Assembly (NCBI GenBank): GCA_964642175.1
Contig: CAZXOK010000012.1
Coordinates: 1-33,486 of the forward strand
Reading direction: 5' to 3'
From: JANQGG01 sp964642175
Lineage (GTDB): Bacteria > Bacteroidota > Chlorobiia > Chlorobiales > Chloroherpetonaceae
Length of the DNA: 33,486 bases
Part shown: in pieces, positions 14,627 to 23,295 of the stretch
How positions within the stretch are numbered: position 1 is the stretch's first letter
How the letters are laid out: each line of letters begins with the position of its first letter
Program-made: the position numbers and the translations under genes
The notes under the pieces: model-generated
Databases searched by the model: none
What the model saw: only the letters and a program-made list of their open reading frames with translations
What the model was told of the DNA's origin: nothing

Positions 14627-16149
14627 TTTGCACCCATTACTGCTTCCCACGCACCCAATCGGGAGTTATACTGCTCGGATAACTTTTCTAATTGATTCCT
14701 GTTATAGCCCAGGTCGCTGTATGCTTTTAGTTTGTTACGCAAGCTGCCAGTCATTTCTGCCCATATTGCTTTCATTTTGGCAGCTGCTTGTGCTTTAGTA
14801 TCAGTAACTGAAGGAACCATCTTCTCAATCATTCGACGGTCATTTTCTGAAGCTTGACCACCGAAACGTGATTTAACAATACGTGCTACTGTATCATTAC
14901 GTTGAGCATTAAATGTTTTAGCATCTGTTTCTACAAACGGAACATTAGCCCCCACACCACCGCTTATGCTTCCTAAGAATCCGGGCAAGTCGCTTATCTG
15001 TCCGTGTCTCTTTATTAGTCTCATTGCTGAGTCAAGAGCAGATATTTCTTGAGTTATATCATTTACCTCTTTTTCACGTAGGTTTTCTCCGCCCTCTTCA
15101 CCGGCTTTACCATTCTTGCCAAACATAGATGCCAACACACCCATACGCTGTGTCTTGGCATTGTAGCGTGCTATCTGATTGCTACGTAACTGTTGTTGAA
15201 TGTTAGCTGTATTTACACGCTTTTGTTCCTCTAACTGTTTGTTTAGCCGGTCCATATTGTTGAGTGTTACTTCATTGGTGATACCCTGCTGCATCTGCTG
15301 TAGTCGAGACTGAAATCCTTCAATCATCATATTACGTGTAGCAAACTCGGCAGCACGTTCATCACGGAAAATATTACGCATATCTCCTAAAGCAAAGCGT
15401 TCCGCCCCGGCTACTGTTTTAGCTTTTTCTAATTGAGCACGCTGTAACTGCATACTTCTATTGATAGCGCCGTTAATGGTACGCATACCGGCGTCGGCAG
15501 GACCGCCTGTTAGAGCACTACCCATACTCTGTAGAGCAGCAGCAATAGCTAGACCCAGACCTTTAGCAACACTGCCTGCGCCTACTTCACCACGCTCACG
15601 GTCACCTTCGGTCATCCACCACATATCTTTATCGTATTCAAAGTTTTTAACCTTTTCTACTGCTTCATTGTATTTCTGTGACTGCTCCTGTAGTTCTGCT
15701 TGACGTCGAGCTTCTTCCTCTTCAAAATCACGTCTCATCTCTAGGTCTTCACGCATCTGCATATCACCCAATGTAGCTACGTCCGTAATCCCCTGTTGAA
15801 TATAATCTTCCCGTGTAGGCTCCCGCCCCTCGGCTCGTGCTATCTCTGCTACAGGGTCTACACTGAGGGCCGGAATCTGTTCCGGTGCTGTTCTCTCCAT
15901 ACCAGCAAAGTCAAATCCACCGTCCGGAGTCTTAAAGTCTATTGTAGGTTGTCCTAATTCCACTACAGGTTCCTGCGGAGCGGGCATCGGAGGTGTAGGC
16001 CCACTCATACCTACCTGTGGTCCAGCATAAGGCGCCAAATCCGCTGGAGGAGGCTGTAAACCAAGGTCCATACCTTCAGGCGCAGGCACAGCTGTATTGC
16101 CCACCATAATATAAGGGATGCCTCCCGGTCCCATAAAAGGTACTGCCAT
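14623..16149 (-). CDS. Internal virion / ejection protein, coiled-coil
   Basis: 508 residues. The N-terminal ~100 are Pro/Gly-rich (GLQPPPADLAPYAGPQVGMS). They are followed by acidic coiled coil (QMREDLEMRRDFEEEEARRQ), a Gly/Ala patch (GSVAKGLGLAIAAALQSMGS), more coiled coil, and a C-terminal helical domain (FGGQASENDRRMIEKMVPSV). This composition fits podovirus internal core proteins more than tail proteins. Its start overlaps the previous gene's stop (TAATG) and its stop overlaps the next start. The role is inferred from layout and position. Confidence 0.6.
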   Translation of the reverse strand: MAVPFMGPGGIPYIMVGNTAVPAPEGMDLGLQPPPADLAPYAGPQVGMSGPTPPMPAPQEPVVELGQPTIDFKTPDGGFDFAGMERTAPEQIPALSVDPVAEIARAEGREPTREDYIQQGITDVATLGDMQMREDLEMRRDFEEEEARRQAELQEQSQKYNEAVEKVKNFEYDKDMWWMTEGDRERGEVGAGSVAKGLGLAIAAALQSMGSALTGGPADAGMRTINGAINRSMQLQRAQLEKAKTVAGAERFALGDMRNIFRDERAAEFATRNMMIEGFQSRLQQMQQGITNEVTLNNMDRLNKQLEEQKRVNTANIQQQLRSNQIARYNAKTQRMGVLASMFGKNGKAGEEGGENLREKEVNDITQEISALDSAMRLIKRHGQISDLPGFLGSISGGVGANVPFVETDAKTFNAQRNDTVARIVKSRFGGQASENDRRMIEKMVPSVTDTKAQAAAKMKAIWAEMTGSLRNKLKAYSDLGYNRNQLEKLSEQYNSRLGAWEAVMGAK

Positions 16150-17576
16150 TATCTGCCTCCTCTCTTGCCTTTGTTTTCTAAACGCTCTAGGCGTTCATTG
16201 ATTTGTGATAGTGCGTTTAGTGCTACACCCAACCCACTGCCTACATTAAGCATCTTGCCACCGGGAGTATCTACTACCATGCTGGCTCCCACTGGTGTCT
16301 GCTCGATATCTTGGGCTAAAACTCCTACTTGTGACTTAGGCATGTCATCTCCCACATAATCATAATTTACTGCTCGGATTGAGCGCAAGAAATCACTTAT
16401 TTCCTCTGAATCACTTTGTTTAATGTTTTCTTTTGCTCTTTCATCAGAAAGTGCTAAAATACCAGCACCACCCAGGGTTCCTAGCCCACCCAGTAGTGCT
16501 CCGGTTCCGGCAGCCTGACCCTGCATATTAGCGCCTGCTAATCCGGCCAGTGCGTTGTTATATGCTTGTTGGTTTTGTAGGTCTAACTGACGAGCTGCCA
16601 GTTGACGCTGAAAGTCTGCCTGGTCCATACCAATACTCTGTGATGTGTAGTATCTAGACATAGCATCATTAAGTGCTTGCTGTTGCAGGTTTGCTTGCTG
16701 GTTGCTCTGTGCTAGACCAATGTCTTGACCACGGAACTGTAGGTCTTGACCACGAGTTTGCATATCGCCGGCTCTTATTTGTCCGGCCAGTGCTCCCAGT
16801 TGCCCCTGAGCATTTAGCTGTTCTTGCATACGTCCGGCCGTTGCCTGTTGTGCTGCTGCTATACCGCCTGCCCCTGCTTGCTGTTGAGCTTGTCTTAGCG
16901 CTAGACCAGCACTTACACCGGGCTGTGAAGCCGCTAAAGCAAGAGATTGGTTTAGGTTAGCATCACGCATACGGTCTGCTTCAAACTGTGCGAGAGAAGG
17001 TCCCTCACCGGCTGCTTGTTTCTGTAGGTCACCTAACAGTTGTTCTTGAGCGCCTCGAACTTCGCCAGCCATATTGCGTGCTTGATTTTGCTGAGCATTA
17101 GGGTTCCCGGCTGCCTGCTGTGTGCCTAGTCCTCCAGCAATGCCGGTATTGTAGCCGGTTCCGGAGCCGCGCATCATTGTCCCCATACTAAGACCTTCTC
17201 TAACTCGTAATCCTTGACCTGCTTGGGCTCCTCTTTGCATCTGTAAAAGCTGAGACAGTGATGGGGGTCCTCCGCTGGCCATTCCGCTAAGGGCACTGGC
17301 TGTTCCCATTGCTTGTCCGAAACTCATACCTCCGCCACTCATATCAAAGCCGCCACCACCTATTTGTGGGGCGCTGCGGCCGGCCGAACCCATCATGCCC
17401 TGTTGAACTGCGTTACGGTTAAAACCTTCATTAGGTCCCTCTGTACCATATACCGGAATAAATGTATTTGCCGCATTTACGGCACGACCTGGACCTCTAA
17501 GGGTTCCTGAAAGGTCTCCCTCTGTGGGCTGGTCCGGCGTTAATCCCAGGTTATCTGCTAACCATCCTATTACCAT
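16149..17576 (-). CDS. Gln/Ala-rich virion protein with C-terminal S74 intramolecular chaperone
   Basis: 475 residues. Residues ~50-350 are Gly/Gln/Ala-rich and helical (LALRQAQQQAGAGGIAAAQQ). The C-terminal 99 residues are a peptidase S74 chaperone: LSDERAKENI at ~376-385, QVGVLAQDIEQ, and a terminal coiled coil (ALSQINERLERLENK). In the family, the Ser and the Lys five residues later form the self-cleavage dyad; here S377 and K382 match, so release of the chaperone after trimer folding is expected. S74 domains usually end beta-helical fibres; here one follows a Gln-rich helical protein next to ejection proteins. Trimeric internal or tail protein is the best call. Confidence 0.82.
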   Translation of the reverse strand: MVIGWLADNLGLTPDQPTEGDLSGTLRGPGRAVNAANTFIPVYGTEGPNEGFNRNAVQQGMMGSAGRSAPQIGGGGFDMSGGGMSFGQAMGTASALSGMASGGPPSLSQLLQMQRGAQAGQGLRVREGLSMGTMMRGSGTGYNTGIAGGLGTQQAAGNPNAQQNQARNMAGEVRGAQEQLLGDLQKQAAGEGPSLAQFEADRMRDANLNQSLALAASQPGVSAGLALRQAQQQAGAGGIAAAQQATAGRMQEQLNAQGQLGALAGQIRAGDMQTRGQDLQFRGQDIGLAQSNQQANLQQQALNDAMSRYYTSQSIGMDQADFQRQLAARQLDLQNQQAYNNALAGLAGANMQGQAAGTGALLGGLGTLGGAGILALSDERAKENIKQSDSEEISDFLRSIRAVNYDYVGDDMPKSQVGVLAQDIEQTPVGASMVVDTPGGKMLNVGSGLGVALNALSQINERLERLENKGKRGGR

Positions 17577-17586
17577 TTTGTGCTCC

Positions 17587-20500
17587 TTATTTTGTTTTTC
17601 TGTCTGGTAGTTTATTTAGTCCGGTCTTGAGACCTACCCATAGACTTATTCCCTCTAGGGTGTATGATTCGTGTGTTTGACTGGTATGTGTATCCCAAAA
17701 TACAAACTTTATTGCCTGACACTTTTGTCTTTTTAGATGAAGCTCATACTGTAGAGGTTCGCCCGGTGTGTGTGACTCGCTGCTTGTCCAACTGCGTGTT
17801 TGAACCGGTGTGCTATCGTCGTAGTCTGTGTATACTTCACAGTTTAGTGTGTGAGAGCTTCTGTAATTGCCCAATACTTGCATACGTTTAACTCGCTGAA
17901 AGTTTTGTATGCCTCCTACTTTAATCCACGGTGTTTCTACACGCAGTGGTATTTGGAAGCTTACATCTACCCAGCCATCGTTTTCACGTCTTACTTTTCC
18001 ATTAGGCAGAGCATAGTGATAGCGACCCAAGTGCATAGTAGAATCAGCAGCAGCGTGGTTGGTAAAGTGTGTCCATCGACTGTGATAAAAGTCATAAACC
18101 AAAACACCTCTGCCCTTTTCTAATAAGAACCGCACTTGGTCACGGTCCCTTAACAGCTGCGCATCTAGTATCTTGTACCGGTTCCATTCCTCTACCGGTG
18201 CTCCTATGTATTGTACTTGTAGCGACCGGTTTAAAAGATATATACCACGGCGAGATTTAAACATAACACCGCTTCCGATGTTAATTACAGAATTACGGTC
18301 TATACAGCCTACGTCAGTTTGAACAGGACGTATAGGTGAAAATGAACCCTGACCTAGCGCATTGGGTCCGTCTCCCGCAAAGTAATAAATAGCATTTTCT
18401 TTAAATACGATTACTTTGTCGTCTAGAACTGCTAGAGCTGTGTTCGGGCCGTCTTTAGGTATACGCAGTTGGAATTCTTCAGCAAACTCTACAGCTATAG
18501 TTTCTACCTTTGGCTTTGAGTACCAGATTGCTTCTCGGTCATCCATGGGTACTAAAAATACCCTGTTGTTTCGGGCAGCAAGAATAACACTAGCTGGCGG
18601 AGGACTTGCAGGTATCTCACCGCTTTGTGTGTAGATAATTTCGTTTTGATTAATCTCACTATCATCTACGCTTAAGCTAAAAGTAGTGGGCAGAAATGTT
18701 CTAGCTGTAGGAGTAACTGTATTATTTATACGGTCTAATCTGTGATATACACTACCGTCTCTTAGTGTTCTATAAAATAATATATTAGCAAGTGTACCCT
18801 TATTATCGTAATCAGTGATATTTAATTGAGTAGTTATAAGGCTAACACTGTCGTTGTTACCTATACCTTCTACTTGACTACCTATAGCGGCACTAACTCC
18901 TGACCGGTGTTGCTCTCCGTTGCGATCTATGTAAGACCACATTTGCTGCCAAGAATAATAACCATCAGCTAACTCACCGCCACTGGTACTAGTAGAATCT
19001 ACCCTTAGATTTTCCGGTATAAGGTGAAAGCCGTGTTCCATGAAACGACCATCAAAAGCACCTAGGATGCCACCACCTATAATAGCTGTTCTACCTACTT
19101 GTACCGAAGGCATTGGGTCAGGGTTTAGATTAAAATTTAAACCTACGATATTTCTTTCTCTTATATTGTTATTTATTATTCTTCTAATCTTTGTTCCTGC
19201 AATTGTAAATCTGCCACCGCCCTCAGATACAACAGCACTTAATCCGTTATCAGTGTAGCCACCTGCACTGCCGTAAAAGGCTTTTGCAACAAATATAGGT
19301 TGCGTAAACCTAAACTCTTTAATTACAGACAAGAAGTAGGTAGCCTGTGTTCCGCTGTTTTTACTTAGCAATACCCAGCAGTGATTGTTATAGAAAAATG
19401 CTTTTGACGCAAGAGTAATACCATAACGTAACTTAGGAGAAGATGTTATAGGAAAGCCGTCATATTCTAGTATTTGTGTGCCTATAAACCACTCGCTTTC
19501 ATCAAGCGGATCCAGTGACGGTGATGAGCTTTCTGTAATATCAAAAATAAGTCGTACTGTGTTTAGGTAACCATTTGTAGGGTTAACTACTGAAAGGTTA
19601 GACACAGAGGACGCAGAATCTCTGGCAATAGTAAAGTTTCTATAAGTATATATTGTAGTATTACTTATAGTTATTTTAGCTGATGAACCGTTAACATCAA
19701 AGGGGTATGAGGTTGGTGTATCCCCTAAAAGATCAAGATTACTATTAAAAACTAACAATTGAATGTGTTTGTTATTGTCTTGATACGCTACATAGACCCT
19801 TGTGTTACCTGGGTCGTCATCAAAAGCTACAGCTGAAACACACAAAGACCCTTGTTCCGCAATACCGTTGGTAGTATCGCTAAACTTTTGTCTTCTTAGA
19901 ATTGTACCGTCACCTGTGAAAGAGATAAGCTCTAGCTCGCTGTTATTATTTTGATAACCCATCACCCCTACGTCATAGCCATCCCAGCGAATAACATCTA
20001 CATCATAAGCCTCACCTACTTCAAAATTTGTGGCCAAGTTAACCGTTGCAGGAAAGTTTTCTGTTGCAGGAGCTTGAGTTGTATCGATTATAGTTGCCGG
20101 AATAATTTCGTTAAAACCTGTCACAGGTTTGCCAGTCAAGACAAAATTCTTACCGTAGCCGTCTTCGATATAGATAGCTTTGGGTTCTTTATAAGGAGAA
20201 GAAGTAAATGTAATGTCATCAGCTAATATAGAGTTGCTTTCAACATCTAAAATATGATAACGTATAGAGGGATTACTACCGTCTTGATAAGCGTATACTC
20301 TTTTGCCATTTCCCTGAGCAACTGTAGGGGCATCTTGGTGAATAGTAGCCCTTGTAATAGTTTCAGTAGTGTATTCACAGGGGAAATAGGTACCGCTGCT
20401 AACCCACTTGCCTTCAGCTTCGGCGTAGTTAAAAAATCCAGGACCATGGTGAGTTGTAAACAGTCCGTTCTCTGTAGATTCTCCGATAGCTACCAATTCG

Positions 20501-20739
20501 TCATTTATAGAAAACAGTGAATGTATTCCTGTCAGCTCTGGGTCGTCCTCACGGTCGTCTATAGCAATAGCTCCACTTTGTAATTCGGTATAGCCATTAC
20601 GCTTTCGTACGGAGCCGGTCTTTTGTTGAAAGCCGTTTTCACAACGCAACAGTGAACCGGGTTGAACCAGTTTTTCTTCTGTTTTGGTATCTAAACCACC
20701 GGCTAGAGGTATATTTACTACGCTATCTTGTGTAACCAT
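17587..20739 (-). CDS. Tail protein, P22 gp10-like stabilisation protein
   Basis: 1050 residues, nearly all beta. The start IPLAGGLDTKTEEKLVQPGS, followed by ENGFQQKTGSVRKRNGYTEL, is the typical opening of this podovirus tail family. Later segments RNNRVFLVPMDDREAIWYSK and FKENAIYYFAGDGPNALGQG resemble the propeller-like core. In P22 the protein closes the portal channel after packaging and carries the tail needle. At about twice the length of P22 gp10 it probably also serves as the tail tube. Its ATG overlaps the upstream stop (TAATG) within the late operon, directly after the connector genes. Confidence 0.75.
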   Translation of the reverse strand: MVTQDSVVNIPLAGGLDTKTEEKLVQPGSLLRCENGFQQKTGSVRKRNGYTELQSGAIAIDDREDDPELTGIHSLFSINDELVAIGESTENGLFTTHHGPGFFNYAEAEGKWVSSGTYFPCEYTTETITRATIHQDAPTVAQGNGKRVYAYQDGSNPSIRYHILDVESNSILADDITFTSSPYKEPKAIYIEDGYGKNFVLTGKPVTGFNEIIPATIIDTTQAPATENFPATVNLATNFEVGEAYDVDVIRWDGYDVGVMGYQNNNSELELISFTGDGTILRRQKFSDTTNGIAEQGSLCVSAVAFDDDPGNTRVYVAYQDNNKHIQLLVFNSNLDLLGDTPTSYPFDVNGSSAKITISNTTIYTYRNFTIARDSASSVSNLSVVNPTNGYLNTVRLIFDITESSSPSLDPLDESEWFIGTQILEYDGFPITSSPKLRYGITLASKAFFYNNHCWVLLSKNSGTQATYFLSVIKEFRFTQPIFVAKAFYGSAGGYTDNGLSAVVSEGGGRFTIAGTKIRRIINNNIRERNIVGLNFNLNPDPMPSVQVGRTAIIGGGILGAFDGRFMEHGFHLIPENLRVDSTSTSGGELADGYYSWQQMWSYIDRNGEQHRSGVSAAIGSQVEGIGNNDSVSLITTQLNITDYDNKGTLANILFYRTLRDGSVYHRLDRINNTVTPTARTFLPTTFSLSVDDSEINQNEIIYTQSGEIPASPPPASVILAARNNRVFLVPMDDREAIWYSKPKVETIAVEFAEEFQLRIPKDGPNTALAVLDDKVIVFKENAIYYFAGDGPNALGQGSFSPIRPVQTDVGCIDRNSVINIGSGVMFKSRRGIYLLNRSLQVQYIGAPVEEWNRYKILDAQLLRDRDQVRFLLEKGRGVLVYDFYHSRWTHFTNHAAADSTMHLGRYHYALPNGKVRRENDGWVDVSFQIPLRVETPWIKVGGIQNFQRVKRMQVLGNYRSSHTLNCEVYTDYDDSTPVQTRSWTSSESHTPGEPLQYELHLKRQKCQAIKFVFWDTHTSQTHESYTLEGISLWVGLKTGLNKLPDRKTK

Positions 20740-21095
20740 TAGAACACCTCTAGTGAAACTGTTACTGCTGCCGATGAACGCAGGGGTAATAGTTTAAGAC
20801 GATTACTCTCATCTGCTTCGTCTTCCCATATGTTAGCGTTAGCGTTTTGTTTGACTACTTTAAAACCACGTATAATACGATTGAGTCCGTGTTCTACTAA
20901 ATTAACAGTTCCTGACTCTAAGTCTACTTCCTCTAACAGAAAAGAGTCTAGGTGTGGTTTGTCTGCTATCTCGTCAAGTATGTCCTGTATCAGAGACTGA
21001 ACCTGTATAAGGTCATAGACACGCTGTTGATTTAGTGCTTCTAGCGTATCTTCTGCTGGAGGCCCGGGATAGTGAATATCTAGTCGCTTAGTCAT
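20739..21095 (-). CDS. Small connector/tail protein
   Basis: 118 residues. A helical N-terminus (LEALNQQRVYDLIQVQSLIQ) is followed by a beta domain with VEHGLNRIIRGFKVVKQNAN and a final LKLLPLRSSAAVTVSLEVF. That C-terminal pattern (hydrophobic strands after HGLxRxxRGF) recurs in small podovirus structural proteins placed between adaptor and tail genes. It overlaps the adaptor gene by 8 bases and the tail gene by TAATG. It probably joins the neck or tail. No precise family assigned. Confidence 0.55.
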   Translation of the reverse strand: MTKRLDIHYPGPPAEDTLEALNQQRVYDLIQVQSLIQDILDEIADKPHLDSFLLEEVDLESGTVNLVEHGLNRIIRGFKVVKQNANANIWEDEADESNRLKLLPLRSSAAVTVSLEVF

Positions 21096-22434
21096 GAACG
21101 ATTACACCCCATTCACTGAGGCTTACATCAGTTACTGTTGCAGCATTGGCCCAGTCACGGTTCTCTACCATCTTTTGAATACGGGCGTATAAGTCTCCCC
21201 GAGCTGCTCTCATAGCTGACAGTGGTGCTGCTGCTCCCGCATTGCCCAGACTTAGGGCTTTGGTAAGCATTTTTATACCTACATCTACTATTACGTATTC
21301 TAGCCAGCCAGAAACTATTTGGTCATCTACACGGTCGCCGTCACTTACCAGTGGTGCTAACTGTGGAGCATACCACACTCGCAGTGAGTGTGTGCCATCT
21401 GGAGCAGGCAAAAGCCGTATAGAACGATTTAGTATGCGATAACGATACAGTGGAACTCCGTAGTAGGAGAACACGTGAACATTCTCGTATATGTTTCGCT
21501 CGTTCCAGTTAAACGGAGAAAGTGTATAGAATTGCCCGTTTACATCTACATCTACTCCGCCAGCTTTGTAAAAGTTTACAGGCAAGTCATAATCACGCTG
21601 GTCGGGGACTGTTTGTATCTCATAAGCATCTAAGAAGTAATCATTACCGTAAGCAGCAATCATTAGGTCTTGTAGCTCAAACAGTGATTGATTTATGTAG
21701 TGGGTTAGTTCCCGGTCGCTTACTACATCTGTTGATGTCATACCGGTGCGGTATCTACACTGTGTGCGTAGGTTAAACAGGGTATTACCCTCATCTGGCT
21801 GAGGCTCGTTAGCAGTAGCATTACGGTTTTGTGCGGATTGATTAATACGCTGCATTAGTAAGTTTTTGTTTGCTAATAGCTCTGTAGCGTCGCTTTCTTC
21901 TTTTACTAACATCTTAATAGCAACATCTACCTCTACGTATTCTAGCCAGCTTTCTACTATACTAAGTGTTACAGTATCCCCGGTGTCTACTAATCGTGGC
22001 AACTGTCTGATATACCAAAGTGTACAGGGGTATGCAACATCAGGCGCCGGATAAATGTTAAGGTGTCCATCACGCAATCGGTATCTGTATCTGGGAACAC
22101 CGTCTATAATTTGGTCTGGACTATTTTTATACAGCAGTCGGTCTGCGTGAACAAATTGTGTAAGTGAATATCCTACACCACCGACCTCCAAGTCGATTCC
22201 ATAGCTCTTGTAGAAATCTCCTGGCAAATCATAACGGTCTATGCCAGGAGATGTAGAGAATTCGTAGGCATCAAGAAAGTTCTCATCGGCATAAACATTT
22301 ACTAATACGTCATATAGCTCTCCCAGAGAATTGTTGATATAGTCGTCTAACTCACTGTCATCAATGAATTCGCTGTTGGTCATATCTGCTCGGTTGCGAC
22401 AACGTATGCGTAGCTCGTCTAGTGTTACGGCCAT
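21088..22434 (-). CDS. Head-tail adaptor with internal duplication
   Basis: 448 residues from ATG at 22434 (TGGAG nine bases upstream; a TTG one codon earlier is less likely). Two homologous units are visible: ~4-200 and ~219-430. Compare LDELRIRCRNRADMTNSEFI with LFNLRTQCRYRTGMTSTDVV, ELDDYINNSLGELYDVL with ELTHYINQSLFELQDLM, and FLDAYEFSTSPGIDRYDLPG with FLDAYEIQTVPDQRDYDLPV. One unit is the size of a typical podovirus adaptor (~200 residues, P22 gp4/T7 gp11-like helical protein under the portal). The fusion may fill two ring positions with one chain. The position after capsid genes and before the tail protein fits. Confidence 0.75.
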   Translation of the reverse strand: MAVTLDELRIRCRNRADMTNSEFIDDSELDDYINNSLGELYDVLVNVYADENFLDAYEFSTSPGIDRYDLPGDFYKSYGIDLEVGGVGYSLTQFVHADRLLYKNSPDQIIDGVPRYRYRLRDGHLNIYPAPDVAYPCTLWYIRQLPRLVDTGDTVTLSIVESWLEYVEVDVAIKMLVKEESDATELLANKNLLMQRINQSAQNRNATANEPQPDEGNTLFNLRTQCRYRTGMTSTDVVSDRELTHYINQSLFELQDLMIAAYGNDYFLDAYEIQTVPDQRDYDLPVNFYKAGGVDVDVNGQFYTLSPFNWNERNIYENVHVFSYYGVPLYRYRILNRSIRLLPAPDGTHSLRVWYAPQLAPLVSDGDRVDDQIVSGWLEYVIVDVGIKMLTKALSLGNAGAAAPLSAMRAARGDLYARIQKMVENRDWANAATVTDVSLSEWGVIVHD

Positions 22435-22454
22435 CAATTACTCCAGTAGTGAAT

Positions 22455-22472
22455 GGGAAGGTCGCCCTCCCC
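22455..22472 (-). promoter_or_regulatory. RNA hairpin with GCGA tetraloop upstream of the adaptor
   Basis: On the - strand, GGGGAGG and CCTTCCC pair over 7 bp with one G-U, closing a GCGA loop of the stable GNRA class. No T-run follows, and the adaptor RBS lies a few bases beyond. It could be an mRNA stability or processing element that sets adaptor level relative to the upstream capsid genes. Confidence 0.5.
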
Positions 22473-22481
22473 AAACACGTT

Positions 22482-22679
22482 TTACTCTTCTACTTCACTG
22501 TAATCTTCATCCATGCAACAATTTACCATTTCGGTAAAAATCATTGCTACATCTTCGGGCTTGCCGCCCTTTACAGCTTTGACAAAATCTCGGGAAAGGT
22601 CCAGAAGCATATCATTCTCTGTATCTGGTTCACTGCCCTTCTTTTTCATGGGTTCAATTACTATAAGTGGTGATTTCAT
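22482..22679 (-). CDS. Small hypothetical protein in the capsid region
   Basis: 65 residues, acidic at the C-terminus (MDEDYSEVEE) and mostly helical (MLLDLSRDFVKAVKGGKPED). TGAGGTATG places a weak ribosome site before the ATG. It begins 11 bases after the decoration-like gene in the late operon, and an RNA hairpin separates it from the adaptor. No family recognised; an assembly factor is possible by position only. Confidence 0.6.
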   Translation of the reverse strand: MKSPLIVIEPMKKKGSEPDTENDMLLDLSRDFVKAVKGGKPEDVAMIFTEMVNCCMDEDYSEVEE

Positions 22680-22690
22680 ACCTCACCCCC

Positions 22691-23191
22691 TTATACTGTT
22701 CTGGTGAGAGAGTTGTTTACCCATACCTGACCGTGAACTCGGTCATTGTATTCTAGGTCTGTCTCTACCGCAGAAGAATTTATGATACGGAGCTGTAGAA
22801 TCGTACGCTTAACGCTACGTCCATCGCTATCCGTTGTAGTAATATTTTGTGGTGCTCCGGCTAGCTGAACTTTAAGGTCTTTGTTCTGCTCCAACTGTAG
22901 CTGGAAGTTAACAGAAACAATGTCTAGCCACTGGTCACGAAGAACAATCTCATATAAACCTATAGCTTTACGTGCTACACCGTGAACTCCCTTACCGCGG
23001 ACACCGCCGTTATCTACATTTACGCCCTGACTTATACCATAACCATCGCCCAGTGCGGAAATATATCCATCATCTAGCAAACTATCTGGGAATGTTCCGT
23101 CCTCTGCAGCGCCTGACGCAAAAGAGAAAGGGATTACTATATTACCTAGGTCAGTAGACTTTACATTTGTATGACGCTTTCCTATGCTCAT
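22691..23191 (-). CDS. Structural protein downstream of capsid, possible head decoration
   Basis: 166 residues, beta-rich. The N-terminal half is Gly/Asp-rich (YISALGDGYGISQGVNVDNG) and contains two DGY tripeptides. The C-terminal half has alternating strands (YEIVLRDQWLDIVSVNFQL; RTILQLRIINSSAVETDLEY). It follows the major capsid gene, after a hairpin at 23209-23250, with a strong AAAGGAG upstream. Genes here often encode decoration or head-completion proteins. I do not recognise the family. Confidence 0.55.
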   Translation of the reverse strand: MSIGKRHTNVKSTDLGNIVIPFSFASGAAEDGTFPDSLLDDGYISALGDGYGISQGVNVDNGGVRGKGVHGVARKAIGLYEIVLRDQWLDIVSVNFQLQLEQNKDLKVQLAGAPQNITTTDSDGRSVKRTILQLRIINSSAVETDLEYNDRVHGQVWVNNSLTRTV

Positions 23192-23208
23192 TATAAACTC
23201 CTTTTGGG

Positions 23209-23250
23209 ATTGGGTAGCCGCCCCCTAGCGGACGACCCCTTGTACCCAAT
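23209..23250 (-). promoter_or_regulatory. Long RNA hairpin between capsid gene and next gene
   Basis: On the - strand, ATTGGGTA and TACCCAAT form an 8-bp outer stem, with an inner CCGC/GCGG pairing. There is no following T-run, and the next gene's AAAGGAG begins within about ten bases. A partial terminator, RNase processing site or 3' stabiliser would help make capsid mRNA more abundant than downstream mRNA. The structure is seen; the role is inferred. Confidence 0.55.
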
Positions 23251-23295
23251 TATATATTTTTATTTTACGACTAACAGCTAGGTTCAGTTTTTGTA

